From: Lactarius indigo
Taxonomy: Eukaryota > Basidiomycota > Agaricomycetes > Russulales > Russulaceae
DNA length: 64,000 bases
NCBI GenBank assembly: GCA_025766275.1
Contig: JAFKAC010000206.1
Location: 1-64,000 of the forward strand
Reading direction: 5' to 3'
Position numbers and translations under genes: made by a program. The notes beneath the pieces were generated by a model. It worked only from the letters and a program-made list of their open reading frames with translations, did not search any database and was not told where the DNA came from. Shown piece by piece: positions 11,846 through 24,100 of this stretch. The stretch's first letter is position 1; each line of letters starts with the position of its first letter.

Positions 11846-12912
11846 CTATGCACTAACAGAAGGCGCCATTGGTCTCCCACGACTCGGTTCCCTGGACGGC
11901 GCGCGTGTTGATTTCCCTGACGACGCAGGTGAAGCACCCGATGACAGTTCTACAATGCGCCCTCTCACTGCTAGTGAACCAATGCGACTCTGGGAAGGGG
12001 TCGGTGTAGCAGAGTCCGTTGTTGGAGGTGCCGGGCGGTTCCATGGCAATTTTTGCAAGAGCCATCCACTCCAAGTGCGTGCGGCGGCCTGCCGCTCGCG
12101 CTCATCTCGTTTGCGTTCAAAGGCGGTGCGATATCGCTCGTACGCTTCCCGAAAGCCACGTCCCACGCGAGATGAGAAAATAAGCTCCCCACGGGGATTC
12201 GTCGTCGGCGGTATCGATGGCATTGGGACAGTCGAAGATGATCGTTTTCCCAATCGCGTGGGTGAAGCCGACCTAGCTCGGTTTTGGGGCGCTGACCTAC
12301 CGGAGAAAGAGGGACGTGGGAAAAGGTAAGAGAGCGGGTCGAATGGAGATCTGCGGGGTGCCTGGCGCATGTTGAGGTACATGTTGAAATTGCGCAATGC
12401 ACGATTTACGCGAGGAAGATAGCTGCATGGAATGAACGACTCTGAGAAACGAAAGCAGTTGAGACCGCACCGATTAGCATAGCCTATCTTTTCGGAATAT
12501 AGTCCAGTTGCGAAGAAAAGGAGTAATGTCGTGACGGAGACAAAAAGAAGTCCTGATGCAACATATGGGGGTAGATGTACTTCAGATTCTGGCCTGTAGA
12601 CACTTGGAAGGGTACGGCGAAGGAAGTACTGGTAGGGGACCGAGAGAAATGACGTGTCCAGAAGGACTTCACAGAGCAGGAAGATGATGGCGATTATCAA
12701 TTGGACAAGAAAGACTAAGTACATGGCACCTTGTCAGGGAGTTTTGTTGGTAGGGAGTGGAACGCACACTGATAACGGGACTTTCTGCGGTTGAGAGTGA
12801 GTGCGTTTGTCTTCAATCGCTCTTCGAAGAGTAAAAGGTCTCTGTATGTTGCCTGGTCATTGGGCGGAAAGAAGGAAGAGCCCGAAGGAGAGTGGGTAGA
12901 CTTCTTCGGCAT
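11846..12912 (-). CDS. SPO7: Spo7-like regulatory subunit of the Nem1-Spo7 phosphatase
   Basis: Spo7 is the ER/nuclear-membrane partner of the phosphatase Nem1. The complex dephosphorylates the phosphatidate phosphatase Pah1/lipin and so controls lipid synthesis and nuclear membrane growth. Exon 1 from 12912 carries MPKKSTHSP and the family signature YRDLLLFEERLKTNALTLNR. After an intron (GTGCGT...TTAG, about 12722-12772) the next exon opens FFLVQLIIAIIFLLCEVLL, the first membrane segment, and then a second (SGLLFVSVTTLLLFFATGLY). A second intron removes about 50 nt, joining YANR to YLPRVNRALRNFNMYLN, the other conserved Spo7 block. The C-terminal about 150 residues are basic, serine/proline-rich and poorly conserved, longer than in yeast Spo7. 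Stop at 11846. It lies about 180 bp downstream of the coiled-coil gene start, on the same strand. Confidence 0.9.
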
Positions 12913-13269
12913 GAGATATGGCGACGTCGGTGAGTAGTGTCACCCTGCAGTTGCCTGCGTCGAGGTTTGCGTCAAGGTAGGGCGACGCCCGGTCCGAGAA
13001 CAGCCGAGGACGTTCCGATTGAGTGACGGCGATGACTGTGGCGCAATGTCTACATTTCATTACAGGGATGCTCGATGTCGATGTATGAATGGTATGCGAA
13101 TCCGGAGGCAAGCGCAGATGGTATGACACACTAGACCTATCTGAGACTGAACGGTCTGAAATACATGTAACAGTTACGAAAAATAAAAAAAGAGGGATTG
13201 CGTTTTGTAAAGAAAATGGGTTGCAGTCCGTCAATACAGGGCAAGAAAGGGAAGCGAAAGAAAGGACCT
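12913..13269. other. intergenic, no supported feature
   Basis: Spacer between the ARMT1-like stop and the Spo7 start; presumably the Spo7 promoter. No motif or repeat could be assigned. Confidence 0.4.
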
Positions 13270-15288
13270 CTACGCAAACCGGACTTTCTCTCCAGGTCGG
13301 CCCTCGGAGAGAAGAACAACAGCCTACAAATTTATACGTCAGGGATAATTGAAGAAAAAGACGAGAATCTGAAGGAGCTCACGTATTTGCCACTGATTTT
13401 CCAGCCAGGTTCTTCCTTGTCGAGTTTTTCCGCAGTCTCGTCACTTTCAAGGCCGACGACAACGTCACTCTTAATGGTGCGAAGAGAGCAGACTTTCGGT
13501 GCGCCCGCGGCGCTCGCCATCGGACCGATAGCAATATCGAAAGGTGTCGATGCGGGGGCGGCACAATCATATGTGAGCTTGCGGTGATTCAAATCGCCTT
13601 TGAAGAAGACGAGGTCTGAGCGTGACAAGTGCAAGAAGAGATCCGGCGCCTCGCTGTGCAGCTCCCAGAACGTGTATCCAGTACACCAGAACGGATGTTG
13701 TTCGTAAACCCATTTTCCCTCACGTTCGTATTGCTAAGACGTGCAGAAGTGAGCACCTTTGTTGAAATGGTGGGAACGCGTGACTCGCATACCTTCCAGC
13801 GCAGGCCGAGACGACGTAGAGACTCCCGCTCCTGTTCAGTCGCCTTCGGGAAGAGGTGGCCATAAACCATGGTGTTTAAGAGCCATTCCCAGTCCTTTCT
13901 GGTTACGTCCGAAACAAACCACGGGTATCTCTTGCCGTGGAAACGGATCTGCTTTGCCAAACCACTCTGAATGAGGAAGTCGGCTGATCTAGATTTAGAC
14001 AATTCTATCGGTATTTGAGCGTATTGTCGCACGAACCGTAAACGCAATCGCAGTATAGCTCGAAACCTGCATTATCGAGAACAAAGTCGATGCGACCACC
14101 CGTCTTGTCGCGGAGTTCCTTGACACCGTCCCACAGCTGGTTGAGATGATTTCCAAGGATGTTTTTCTCCGTCGAAGCGAGGTGATCACCACCGGTGGAT
14201 TGTAGAGATTTGATTTGCTCTTCAGTCATATTGATGAGCAACGAAAGGTCTGTGGAATTTCCCCAAAGGCAGACTGATGAAAAGTCAGTATTTGCGCAAA
14301 ATTCATCAGAGCACTTTGCAGACCTTGCGTCAGTTCAAGGAACATAAGACGTTCGGCATCCAACTTTGCCTCGGGCGACTTTCCGGACTGAGTAAAGGGC
14401 TCGGCGAAACGCATTGACAGTTCGAAAACGGCATCTGATGAGCGAGAGAAAGTATCGCACTGAAAATCAGTCGTGTTAGTATCACTGAATGGGTGATAAC
14501 GCAGTGCTATATCACCTTCTGTCTGTAGAATACATCGTAATCACCCCAATACTTGCTGACGGTGAATGCCTCACGCAGGCGGCGATACTTGTAAGCCTCG
14601 GCGAAAAGCCATGGGGCGTTCATGAAATCCTTCCCTGAAGAAATCCATCGTTTAGACAAAGCACACAACACGCCAACAGACATACCTTGGAAATATTTGG
14701 CAATTTCCTTGTTCCACAAGGCGACGTCGGCCTCACCGTCGTCGATGATGGGCCGGAGCTTCTGGTTCCCGGATAAGTCTTGCATGAGGACGTCCATGCG
14801 TTCGATACATTGGACCAAATCGATAATCTTCTCCTCAGATGACTGGTCATTGAGAGTGCGAGTAGCATCGTCAATGGCTTTCCCGAGAATGGTAGGGAGG
14901 CGGACGCCCATCGTGGCATGCGCGAAGGAGTATTCATGGTATCCACGGTAGGCTGGCCATGGGGGGTTATTTGGATCGACCTGAAAGGGAGGCGTGTTAA
15001 CCTCTGGTAACGAAGTCCGAGACAACACATGTAATAGCTCACGCGGGTGGGTGTACGTGGCCAGGGTCCTTTGATGTCCTTCTTTGAGGGGAGGTGGCCT
15101 AGATGAAGAGTGACCTTCCCAGAGCTGGGCTTAGCAGCAGGGGTGGCATTGGCAACAACGGCGGACATTGATGAGAGGGGCTTGGTTGTTGGTTTGACAG
15201 AGTCAGCCTCGTCGTCAGAATGAGCTGGTGGTGTTGGAGGGAAGTACTCGAAGTTGGGTGAATCGAAGTCGAGAGCTAGAGAGGCCAT
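13270..15288 (-). CDS. DUF89/ARMT1-family metal-dependent phosphatase (damage-control phosphatase)
   Basis: Member of the DUF89 family (human ARMT1, yeast YMR027W). These are metal-dependent phosphatases acting on sugar phosphates such as fructose 1-phosphate and thought to remove damaged metabolites; protein carboxyl methylation was also once proposed. Family text reads in order: PPWPAYRGYHEYSFAHATM, ERMDVLMQDLSGNQKLRPI, APWLFAEAYKYRRLREAF, VCLWGNSTDLSLL, the metal-site stretch GRIDFVLDNAGFELYCD, ADFLIQSGLAKQIRFHGK, EQHPFWCTGYTFWELH, SDLVFFKGDLNHRKL and finally WKISGKYAVVLLSEG. Each junction is a short GT-AG intron with correct phase (at least eight). The last exon ends at a TAG at 13270-13272. 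Start at 15288 (MASLALDFDSP) is favoured; an internal Met about 40 residues later (MSAVVANAT) is an alternative. About 500 residues. Cytosolic by lack of a signal. Confidence 0.9.
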
Positions 15289-16698
15289 TGAATTTATCCA
15301 CAGTAGTGAGGATGGGGGAGACGGCTCACCCAAACTTAGCTGTTCTTATATGCGCGAGAGAGCAGAAGATGAGATATTCCTGTTTTTTTGGTCATTTTTT
15401 TCTCGCGACGAGTTGTCCTCTTTAAAGGGTTGGCCCGATGACATCATATCGCCCCAACCGTAGCGTAGCTTAGCCTATAACCTCGGCTTCCGACCACCGG
15501 CTCATCCTCGTCGAATACAGTAGTAGAGTGCTCACTTTCTATCCCTCTCCGAAATATCCTCGCAATACTGATTATTTTTTTTGCACCCCACAACTCTCAT
15601 CGATAAATTCACGTAAGCGCTCCTCATTCGATACCCGATAACACCGCTCCACTTTCTATTTTTCTGCTTCCACTGATTGATTCCTTTTAGCTACACTGTA
15701 TCCGTTATTCTGTATTCACGCGCCAATTTCGCATTTGTAAATGCATTTGTAAAATCCCCTAAGACGTAAGTGTGGGACGACCGGGAGTTGGGCCAACGCG
15801 CCGCATTTGTTCACAACAGTCGGGCGCCTCATTTCATTTTCAGTGGCTCCACCTTTCTCTTCGGAACCAACTTGGAGCACAAATCGCTCGCCCCCCTCCA
15901 CTTGCCCTCTTTTGAAAACTCGTCTTGCTTTCGAGGCCCCGTTACCCTCTATGGTATCTTGACCTCCACTCATCTTAGTGACGAGAACAATCAACCAAAT
16001 GTCTTCCTTTCGTTGTGACGTTACCCCGACTACACCCCGACCAGATGCACTCGCAATAACAACTCACCAGGCCCCTGAATTCTTTCTTTCCGACATTACA
16101 GCTCACCTGCACTGCCTGGCGCGTATGGCTCATATACTCTTATCGTTCGTGAAGTGATATCATGACACTATCTATCATATTCACTTTCGCCGCTACAAAG
16201 ATACCGAAAGCACTCACTCCTGGCTCGCCTGGTGAGTGTCGCAACGTCATTGCGATCCCTCTCGTCCAATAGATGCACCGCGACAGTTCCGACAAGCTTG
16301 CGGCCTAGTTGGCACCCAGTGATTGGTGTCAATCATTTGTGTGCCATAATCCGACCTATGAGCAACAGTGGTGTCCGCTTATCCCCTATGTCCGTTCATT
16401 GTGAGACTATCGACAGGCTTCAAACACCAGCAACAGCTATCGAACACGCGCAGTGTCTTTTTTAAGTAGCCTAGGTCCCGTGCTTTCTGTGCGCGTTGGG
16501 TGCGTGCGCTTTGCAACGTGTCGTCCTCGAGGTTTGCTGTATATGAGACCCGTATAATGTCTGTCCCTTCCCTTCCTTTTTCCGTCTCAGGTGAACCCCA
16601 TCGAGCTTCATACACACCTACATTCTCCTTGCGTCTACTTTTTGTGCACCCCATTTTTAAGCTGTGGTCTACTTTTCAATCCTCTGTCTTACCTTGCG
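15289..16698. other. divergent intergenic region (shared promoter zone)
   Basis: About 1.4 kb between the minus-strand ARMT1-like gene and the plus-strand gene at 16699. It is pyrimidine-rich near both starts, as often in basidiomycete promoters. Open frames inside have no protein-like features and none was accepted. Confidence 0.5.
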
Positions 16699-17701
16699 AT
16701 GCCATCCAACTCTGAAGTAAGAGTCACGCCCTATGGGATCCCGTATGTCGTCGAGTTTGCCAACGTATCCATTTGGCCTCGTCCCCCCATTGTCCACGCC
16801 GAGGTCGGCTACCACACATTGGATCTCGTACCAAAACCGTCACTCTCAAGATCCAATACGTTGCCCACTACCAGCACACATAAACCATTGCCATCCCTAC
16901 CCCTACCCGTGCGAAGCAAGTCACTAAAGTTATTCAGGAGCAAGACATCCGCCGCACGTGTCAAACCCGAATTGGCAGTAGAGGGGCCAGACCCGACACG
17001 ACCGGTAATCCGCAGAAACCGTTCTTTGACTGCCGACGCACGCAACTCGGCTCACAGGCACTTCAAGATTTTCAACGATGAATTCTCCGCATCAGAAGAG
17101 ACTCTTGTGGAACCTGAAGTCACAGACACCTTTCCACCTTCGGAACACACGGTTCCATCAGAAGATGGTCTGTCACTCCGGACAGGCGGGCTGTATATTC
17201 AGTTTCCGACTTCTTCGCCGACGAATTCCGAGGACCCATCTGGCACCCCATCGTTGCCCACGATAGAGCCGGAGACGGCGGGAACGTTGCAGGTCGATTT
17301 CGAGAAAGCCACGCGTGCACGGCTATATCGCTTGAGCCGGGCCATCTCAAAGGCCGTCTTGGCTGCAGGGATGGAAGCACCGCCAAAACCCACGAAGAAA
17401 TTCGACGCAGAAGTTAGCGCCGGGGCAAACAGCGAAGACGCCCGTCTCGTAAAGGGGAGCCAGGGCCTATTCAAGGGCACATATGGCCAAGTGCGTGCCG
17501 CATTTCGCGCCGCGGGCCTCGTGACCACACCGTGTGGAGAAGATGGTGTCCCCGACGGTAAGTGGACTACTCTTTGTCGCCTGTCACACAACTGTATGGT
17601 GTTCTTTTTTTTCTATAGCGACTCGTCTAGGCGCTCTGTTTATCGCGAATCCGGACGGGCGTGGTGCCATTGTATTCACCAAGGTTGTCATGTGGGGTTA
17701 A
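16699..17701 (+). CDS. hypothetical protein, serine/proline-rich N-terminal half
   Basis: Start at 16699 (MPSNSEVRVTPYGIPYVVEF). Exon 1 is continuously open to about 17560. One intron (GTAAGTGG...TTCTATAG, about 17561-17619) joins GVPD to ATRLGALFIANPDGRGAIVF, and the frame stops at 17699-17701 after TKVVMWG. The product is about 315 residues. The first half is basic and rich in S, P and T (for example PLPSLPLPVRSKSLKLFRSK, a possible phosphorylation or binding region). The second half is more ordered and includes a helical stretch KATRARLYRLSRAISKAVLAAG. No signal peptide or membrane segment. I do not recognise the family. It lies next to the repeat island and could be lineage-specific. Confidence 0.6.
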
Positions 17702-18482
17702 ATGATGCGCGGGGCGCATTTCTTCCATTCGCTCCCTTATTCCTGATTTGGATTCGCCACCTGTGCGTCTACGACTGGGGCTGCTTGGACTTACCTGTCC
17801 AAGAGAGGCCGATGGACGGCGGAAAGAACAAGATGGGAAACATGTTATCGCGCTGCGCGCCTAGATTGAGGTACGGACTTTTTGCATCGACTTACGGTAA
17901 CGTAGTTTACTTGCCTTATGCTGCGAGGTCTGATCTCGTTATCTGCCCCTTGACTTACACGTTTTCGTCCCGTTCAGGGTAGCAAGCCCCAGTGGACTAC
18001 CCAGGGACGCCTGCATTTTGATTTTTTTCGGAAAAGCGATGTATTAGATAGGAGGAGATGGTGACTGGTTTACCTAAAACAGCTCTATTTATGATGACGC
18101 GCTGCGTATGGAGAGATCGCCCAGCCGAGGCCTCCCGCTTTGATGCGTAAATGGTGAAGTAGAATTCTCGAACATACATTGGGGCTTGTCACCACCACAA
18201 GCGCGAGGTGCCTGTTGAAGCCGACAAGGTCATGACCCTGGCATTTTCGAGGTAGGGCCTGGACGTAAATAGAGAAGGGCGTCAAGTTGTGGCTATGTAA
18301 TTGTCGCGCAGGGTCGACGCGAGAGTTGACGCTACAACGTAGGTTTCCTCGGCCAAATGTGACGCCACACCATTTCGGTCGTTTCCCAGGAGAACTCTCC
18401 TGACTGAATCTATTCGCTCCAAGGCATCACGACCACCACAAATACTCCCGCGGTAAATTCCCGAAGTTGGTACAGTCAGTAC
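17702..18482. other. intergenic, no supported feature
   Basis: Between the hypothetical gene and the first FunK1 copy. Only short open frames with random-looking composition were seen. Confidence 0.4.
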
Positions 18483-20647
18483 ATGTCGGGCCAACGATTT
18501 GGTAGCGCACCTATGTCCACCGGTTCTAGCTCCCTATCGACCAATCAGACTGAAATGAAGTAAGATATCAAAGAATTCAGGCGTGCCACATTCACCGTTG
18601 GTCTAACCGCTCAGGGTGTCCCCATGCAGGCTGACCAGCACGATGTTCAGAAGGTGTTTGATCACCTTTGACGAAATTGCAGGCTCACCTATAAGACTTT
18701 GTTCGGTGACGACAAGTCGACAAAGGACGTCCCGCGGCTCCCACCCTGTAGTTTCAGGGCAGCGAGCAGGTCACACGAGCCCCTCACACACCTCAATATC
18801 ATCGTCCGCGCTGCCAATAATTGTCTCACTCGTACCTCAAAGATATTCACTTCGACCCTCATGGTGTCGAGATGCGAGAAGAAGGACACTCGGAGAAGCT
18901 TTTGAGATATTTTGGGGCTTCTTCATTCACGCTCACCTGATGAGCTGAAATTTTCCTGGAATGATGTGGCCGTGTTCATTGAATTCGAGAGCCGCCTAAT
19001 TGATGTAATCGAGCAATTGGCGGAATATGCTCTTTGCCACCTCTCAGTTGATCGAAGACGATCATTTTCCATTGCTATTGCCTTTGACCACAGAGCACTA
19101 ACGCTACATTTTCTTTGTTTCCACCGCTCTGGCGTATCCATTTCTCGTCTACTACACCTCAATACAGAGGATGGAATCTGAAGCGTTGTCGAGCATATGG
19201 TCGGAATCCTATCTATTCAAGACGAAGCGGGATTTGGTCCAGATATGACACGCCTCAAGGGTGTGTACCGCCTCAATGGCTGTGACTATGATGTTGTGCG
19301 TACAATCTAGAATCGTGACAGCATTTGCGGGCATGCGACAGCTGTGCACAGTCTAAAATGTGCGGAGTTATCATTTTGGTATGTACAGACTCAACTTACA
19401 CATCGTGTGTCCAGTACAGGTACCCAAGATATGCCAGCTAGCCCGCACTGGAAATCCTGGGAGCTGACGCTCGTTGACAGGGCATCTCATCTGCCCAAGA
19501 AGATGGTGTATAAATTGTCATATCAAACTGTGGGATGCCTTTTGAAAGGCATCTTGTTCTCTCGTTTCTTGGGGCCAATTCAGAATTGTTGACATTATTG
19601 GACGCCATGTTTATGCTGCAGAGGAACTATTTGGTTCAACAACACATCATGTCTTGAATGCACAATTTTGGAAGCTCATTGATAACAGTTCGGATGGGTC
19701 CCCAATGATTGAACAACTACATTGCAATGTGATGATGCTTGAGAGTCTGCTGCTCCCAGACACTTCAGATGATGTGGCTGGGATACCGACACCAGCTAGG
19801 CTCTTAGAGTCAGCCCTTCATTTGATGATTGGTGAGTGGGGTTCCACCTCCACTCTTTGTTCAATCTCACACTACTCCCCATCTTGGGTTACTACATTTT
19901 GTTTCTCAGAGGTATTTTTCACAGGGACATTAGCAGCAGAAATATTCTACACCTATGAGAGCCAATCCACTGGTTTCCTTGCCTCTCCATGAACTTGTAG
20001 GTACTAGATTTTGTTCACATATGCCCTTCTCTTACTTGGATATGTTTACACTGGCAGGCTTGGCCTGCCTGAGCAAGACATAAAGTTATACCAAGGCTTT
20101 CTGGTTGATGGTGATCATGCAATTGAGTGGCGCAGGGGTGCAACTACCCCATCATTAGAACAATCAGCAAATTGCATGTTCTTTGGATCCTTATTAGTGT
20201 TGTGTACAACAGGACACTTTACTCTTCATGTCCACATGCCTCCGTGGGTGGCACTTAAACAGACTGGTTCTGCACACAGCAATTGATGACCTCAAGTCGT
20301 TTCTATGGGTCTTGGTCTGATCACTCATTTACATTTTTGAAAAGTTTGCAAAGATAACCAACAGATACTTGAGAATCCAAGACCTTGAGTGTTCCCTTTC
20401 TAGTCACAATATTCTCAAAATTCAGTCCAGAAACAAGTCTGCAAAGGAATGGATGGACAAAGGTCTTCAGGGACCTCATCTGGAACTGGCTGTGTATTTC
20501 TGAGACATCTTGAACTGATATCAGTGAACTTCAGGAGACTTTGATTGAATTAATCAATAACAGTGACACAAGTAACACAAGTGACACCCAAAAAGGATTT
20601 TGGGCAAACTTGACGAGCACTGTGGAAAGGTTTATAGACACCTTCAA
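18483..20647 (+). pseudogene. FunK1-type fungal kinase pseudogene, copy A, 5' part (split by retrotransposon)
   Basis: Decayed copy of the FunK1 family (fungal-type protein kinases, expanded in Agaricomycetes). Recognisable text from 18483 onward includes GDDKSTKDVPRLPPC, WNDVAVFIEFESRLIDV, SFSIAIAFDHRALTLHF, VVEHMVGILSIQDEAGFG and KMVYKLSYQT. Several in-frame stops (for example near 18558, 18669 and 18904) and shifts interrupt it, so no functional product is expected. Similarity continues to 20647, where an LTR retrotransposon interrupts it. The final about 70 bp lie beyond the insertion at 28467-28537. The 5-bp sequence TTCAA flanks the insertion on both sides. Copy B at 32450-34391 is its closest relative in the window. 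Confidence 0.85.
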
Positions 20648-21150
20648 TGTAACGTCGTCACGACGTCAGCTCGACTTGAGCTCTATAGAGGCGGCAACAA
20701 CTCAGCGGATATCCTGAAGACATGGAGGTCCAGGCGTGACAAATATCTTGAAGACGCGAAGGTCCAAGCGTAAGTGACGGTGAACACTCAAAGGTGCACT
20801 ACTTTTGAGAGAGTCGACAGAGAGAGAGAAATAGGGTGAGAGAGAGAAGGAACAAGTGACGATTCAAGAAGACCAAGATGGCGTATCTTGGTCTTCACAA
20901 GACAGTTTAAATACATATCGAGCAGGCTTTCAAGCGCTGCTATGAGTCACTGTAAGGTAGCGTCCAACGTATCGCAGAATCTACTCAAACCCTAATACTA
21001 CTACTACTAGTACTAGTGGCGTTCGGTCTCAGTCAGCTATCGTGCGCAATCTCCTATCGTACTACGTCGTAATCACCTAAGTCTGCAACTAATTTACCTT
21101 ACCGCTGTAGCTGCAACCGGTACAGTAAGGGTATGGGTCGAAACGTAACA
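20648..21150 (-). repeat. 3' LTR of the retrotransposon
   Basis: 503 bp direct repeat of 27965-28466. Starts TGTAACGTCG on the plus strand and ends CGTAACA. Compared with the other LTR it carries TG or CA where the other has CG at several sites, plus one extra base in a GAGAGAG run near 20810. Contains the predicted polyadenylation/U3-R-U5 regions on the minus strand. Confidence 0.95.
20868..20896. repeat. 12-bp perfect inverted repeat in the LTR at the predicted transcript start (also at 28184-28212)
   Basis: Arms GAAGACCAAGAT (20868-20879) and ATCTTGGTCTTC (20885-20896) around a 5-nt spacer. The copy in the 5' LTR is at 28184-28195 and 28201-28212. One arm is the predicted RNA 5' end; the other has the same sense as the primer-binding site. 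Confidence 0.85.
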
Positions 21151-21164
21151 TCACCTCCTCTTCT
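21151..21164 (-). other. polypurine tract
   Basis: On the minus strand AGAAGAGGAGGTGA directly abuts the 3' LTR; it is purine except for one T. This is the expected place and composition for the plus-strand primer of an LTR retroelement. Confidence 0.6.
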
Positions 21165-21181
21165 AGCGTGAGACCCCTGGC

Positions 21182-24100
21182 TCACCGAAAGTCACGGGCC
21201 GGCCAATCGCGCTGTTCATTGGCAATGCGCTCTAACGCGGTGGCGCGCTCCAAGCGGTAGATCGCGTCGCGCCGATCGTCTTGTGCGCATTCGATCATGG
21301 CGCGGAGTTGACTCACCCTCGCCCGAAGTCGATCCAGCTCGTAGCTGGCCGCGCGGAAGCGCGTAACCTCCGCAGTGAGCGACTCGTCGTTGATGCGATT
21401 GAGCGCGCGGTCGGTGATCTTGTCCGCCTCGAAGACGACGAGGTCTTCGTGCAGATACGTGGGGCGGAGCGCCGCGGATACGTGAGGTTCTGCGTAGAGG
21501 GGCTTACCATAGACGTGTGGCAAGCCCGGTATAACCCCTAATATGAGGGGGTCTGCCCCTCCGATGATCTGGACGTGCGACGCGTCCCTCTCTACTCCGT
21601 CGGGCCCGGTGATGGGGTATCGAATGTGATGGGGTCGTCGGTTCGCCCAGAACCCTTCAGGCGCAATGACATGCGCGGGGTCCTCGGCGGCGGTGAACGG
21701 ACGGTGATCGGCGGCACCAGGCACGCGCACACGTCCTCGATACATGGGGGACCCGTCGGAGTAGACGAGCCAGGGCGTGATGAGGGGATTATCAGGGTCG
21801 CGTTTCGTTCGAAGGAAGGTGTGTCTCGCCGGGTAATAATCTTCGTCGTCATGGCCAGCCTCAGCTGCCGCCATCGCTGCCGTCGCTCGCGCATCTCCCT
21901 CAGTCGGGCCGCTGCTGAGTCCAGCTGCTCCCGCTGCCACGCTGCCGCTACCCTCTTCCAGCCCTCCAACTCGTACTCCATCAGCGCTTGAACGCTGGTC
22001 GTTGCTCGGGAAAACTCCGCGAACGCTGATGAGGTTGTCGCTTGGGGGGATAGCGGCGATGGGTTCACGCTCGCCGCGATCGTTTCGGAAGACGTGGACG
22101 ACGGCTCGGTCGTCGTCAGGGGTGGTCGTCGGGTCTGGGAATCTGGTGACAACGTTGATCCATTCTTGTGCGGTGATGGGCCCCTCTGCTGGTGTAAGAG
22201 GTGTCCATGGCGTGAGTTGAGTGTTGGGAACTTCGGTGTCGCTGTCCTCGGCCAAGAGGGCGCGGGCGTCTTCTGCGAGGGAGTCGAGGAGTTGCGCCTG
22301 TGTGACATGTCGTAGTGGGGAAGTGGGCATGAGAGTAATGGCTGAGCGAAGGAAGAGGGGATGACTGTCCTCTGTCCGAGCGACTCCCACTTTATCTCTT
22401 TTACCGTGGGTTTGCGCTTCCTGATACAGGCGAAGCGCCTCCGGCGCGAAGACGTCGTCTTTGTTGACCCACTGGTTCTCCGAGTCTGGGTACCCCTTCC
22501 ATTTGATCAGGTATTGAAGGCGTCTTCCCCTGCCGAAATGCCGAGTGTCTAGAATGGCCTCGACTTCATATTCTTCTTCTCCATCTATCAGTTCGGGCGG
22601 TGGTCGTGTGAAGTTTTCCCCGTGCAGGGAAGTTTGCTTGTATGGTGTGAGAAGATCGATGTGAAACACTGGATGGATGCTCCATTGCGTGGGAAGTTCC
22701 AATTGATAGTTGTAAGGGGACATCACCTGTACCACCCGAAAGGGTCCGTGGCGTCGCGCCGCTAACTTCGCTGTAGGCTGATTGGTTCGGAGGTGTTTGC
22801 CCTCGAGCCATACGAGGTCGTTGACATTGAACTTGGGCGTATCTTTGTTGCGCACCCATGACTCTTGCGCCTTCTTTATAAGGCGTTGGGTGTCGTCTCT
22901 AGCTTCTTTTAGCTGTGTCAGTCGCGTGGTCGCGAGGGGAACGGGAGATGGCTTATCCGTCCAGTCCGCTTGTGGGTTATACCCCATCAGAAGTTGGAAC
23001 GGCGACTCTTTAGTGTGTTCATGTGGCCAGTTGTTGTGCGCGAATTCGGCGATTGGCAGGTAAGCTTCCCAATTGTCTTGCCGCTCATTCACCCAGAAGC
23101 GTAGGTACTGTTCCAGCCACTGGTTAGTTCGCTCGGACTGTCCATCAGTACGTGGGTGATATGCGGTCGATATGTTCTGTTGAATCCCCAGGATACGGCA
23201 TACTTCTCTGGTGAACTTGGACGTGAAGCGTGGGTCGCGGTCGCTTATTATCTTGCGCGGCAATCCGAAACGTTTGAACACCTGGGCGACATACAGAGTC
23301 GCCGTTTCTTCTGCGGTGATTTCCTCTCTGCATGGGATGAAGATTGAGGCCTTGCTACAGTCGTGGTCTGTGACAGTCAGTATACTGTCATACCCCTTGG
23401 AAACGGGGAGTTTGGTGATGAAGTCTACCGCTACCGTGTGGAACGGCATGGCTTCCAGTATTGGTGTGATGGGATGCAGCGCGGCTCGTATGGGCCTTGT
23501 GTTGACTTTATTCTGTTGGCATTCTGCGCAGCCTTGCACGTATTCATATACGTCTTTTCGGAGTCGTGGCCACCAGTAGTGTCTCTCCAAGATGCGTTGA
23601 GTTTTCGCGATTCCCGGGTGGCCATGTATTGGCAAATCGTGATGGTCGTGTATTAGTACTTGTTGGGTCGACGCTGGTCCTGTGATTACGAACCTGCCGT
23701 CCTTGTACCACTCTCCTTGTATTTTCTTAAGGCGATAAGGGTCGATCCATATCTTGATCACCTTTTCGTCTTGTTGGTGGCGTGGTTGTGATAGATTTGG
23801 GTTGGCGATGAAGGTGCGCGCGGTGTTAAGGGTTCGTACAAAGATTTCGGGAGGCAGGACCACTACTTCGCTGTTGTCTTCGACGCCTTGGTCGTAATCC
23901 GGTCGTCTTGACAATGCATCTGCCCGCCCGTTGTTCTTTCCCTTAATGTGATGAATTTCGAAGTCGTATTCAGAAAGTTCGAGTACTTCCCTGGCGACTC
24001 GCCTGCTGATCTTCTGTGGTGACTTCCAGTATTGTAGGTTTAGATGGTCCGAATAGATTTTAATTTTGTGGGGGGCACCTGCAAGAAGTGGTCGCCAGTT

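Noticed and set aside
11817..12329. 170-codon plus-strand frame
   Set aside because: Shadow of the Spo7-like gene on the other strand.
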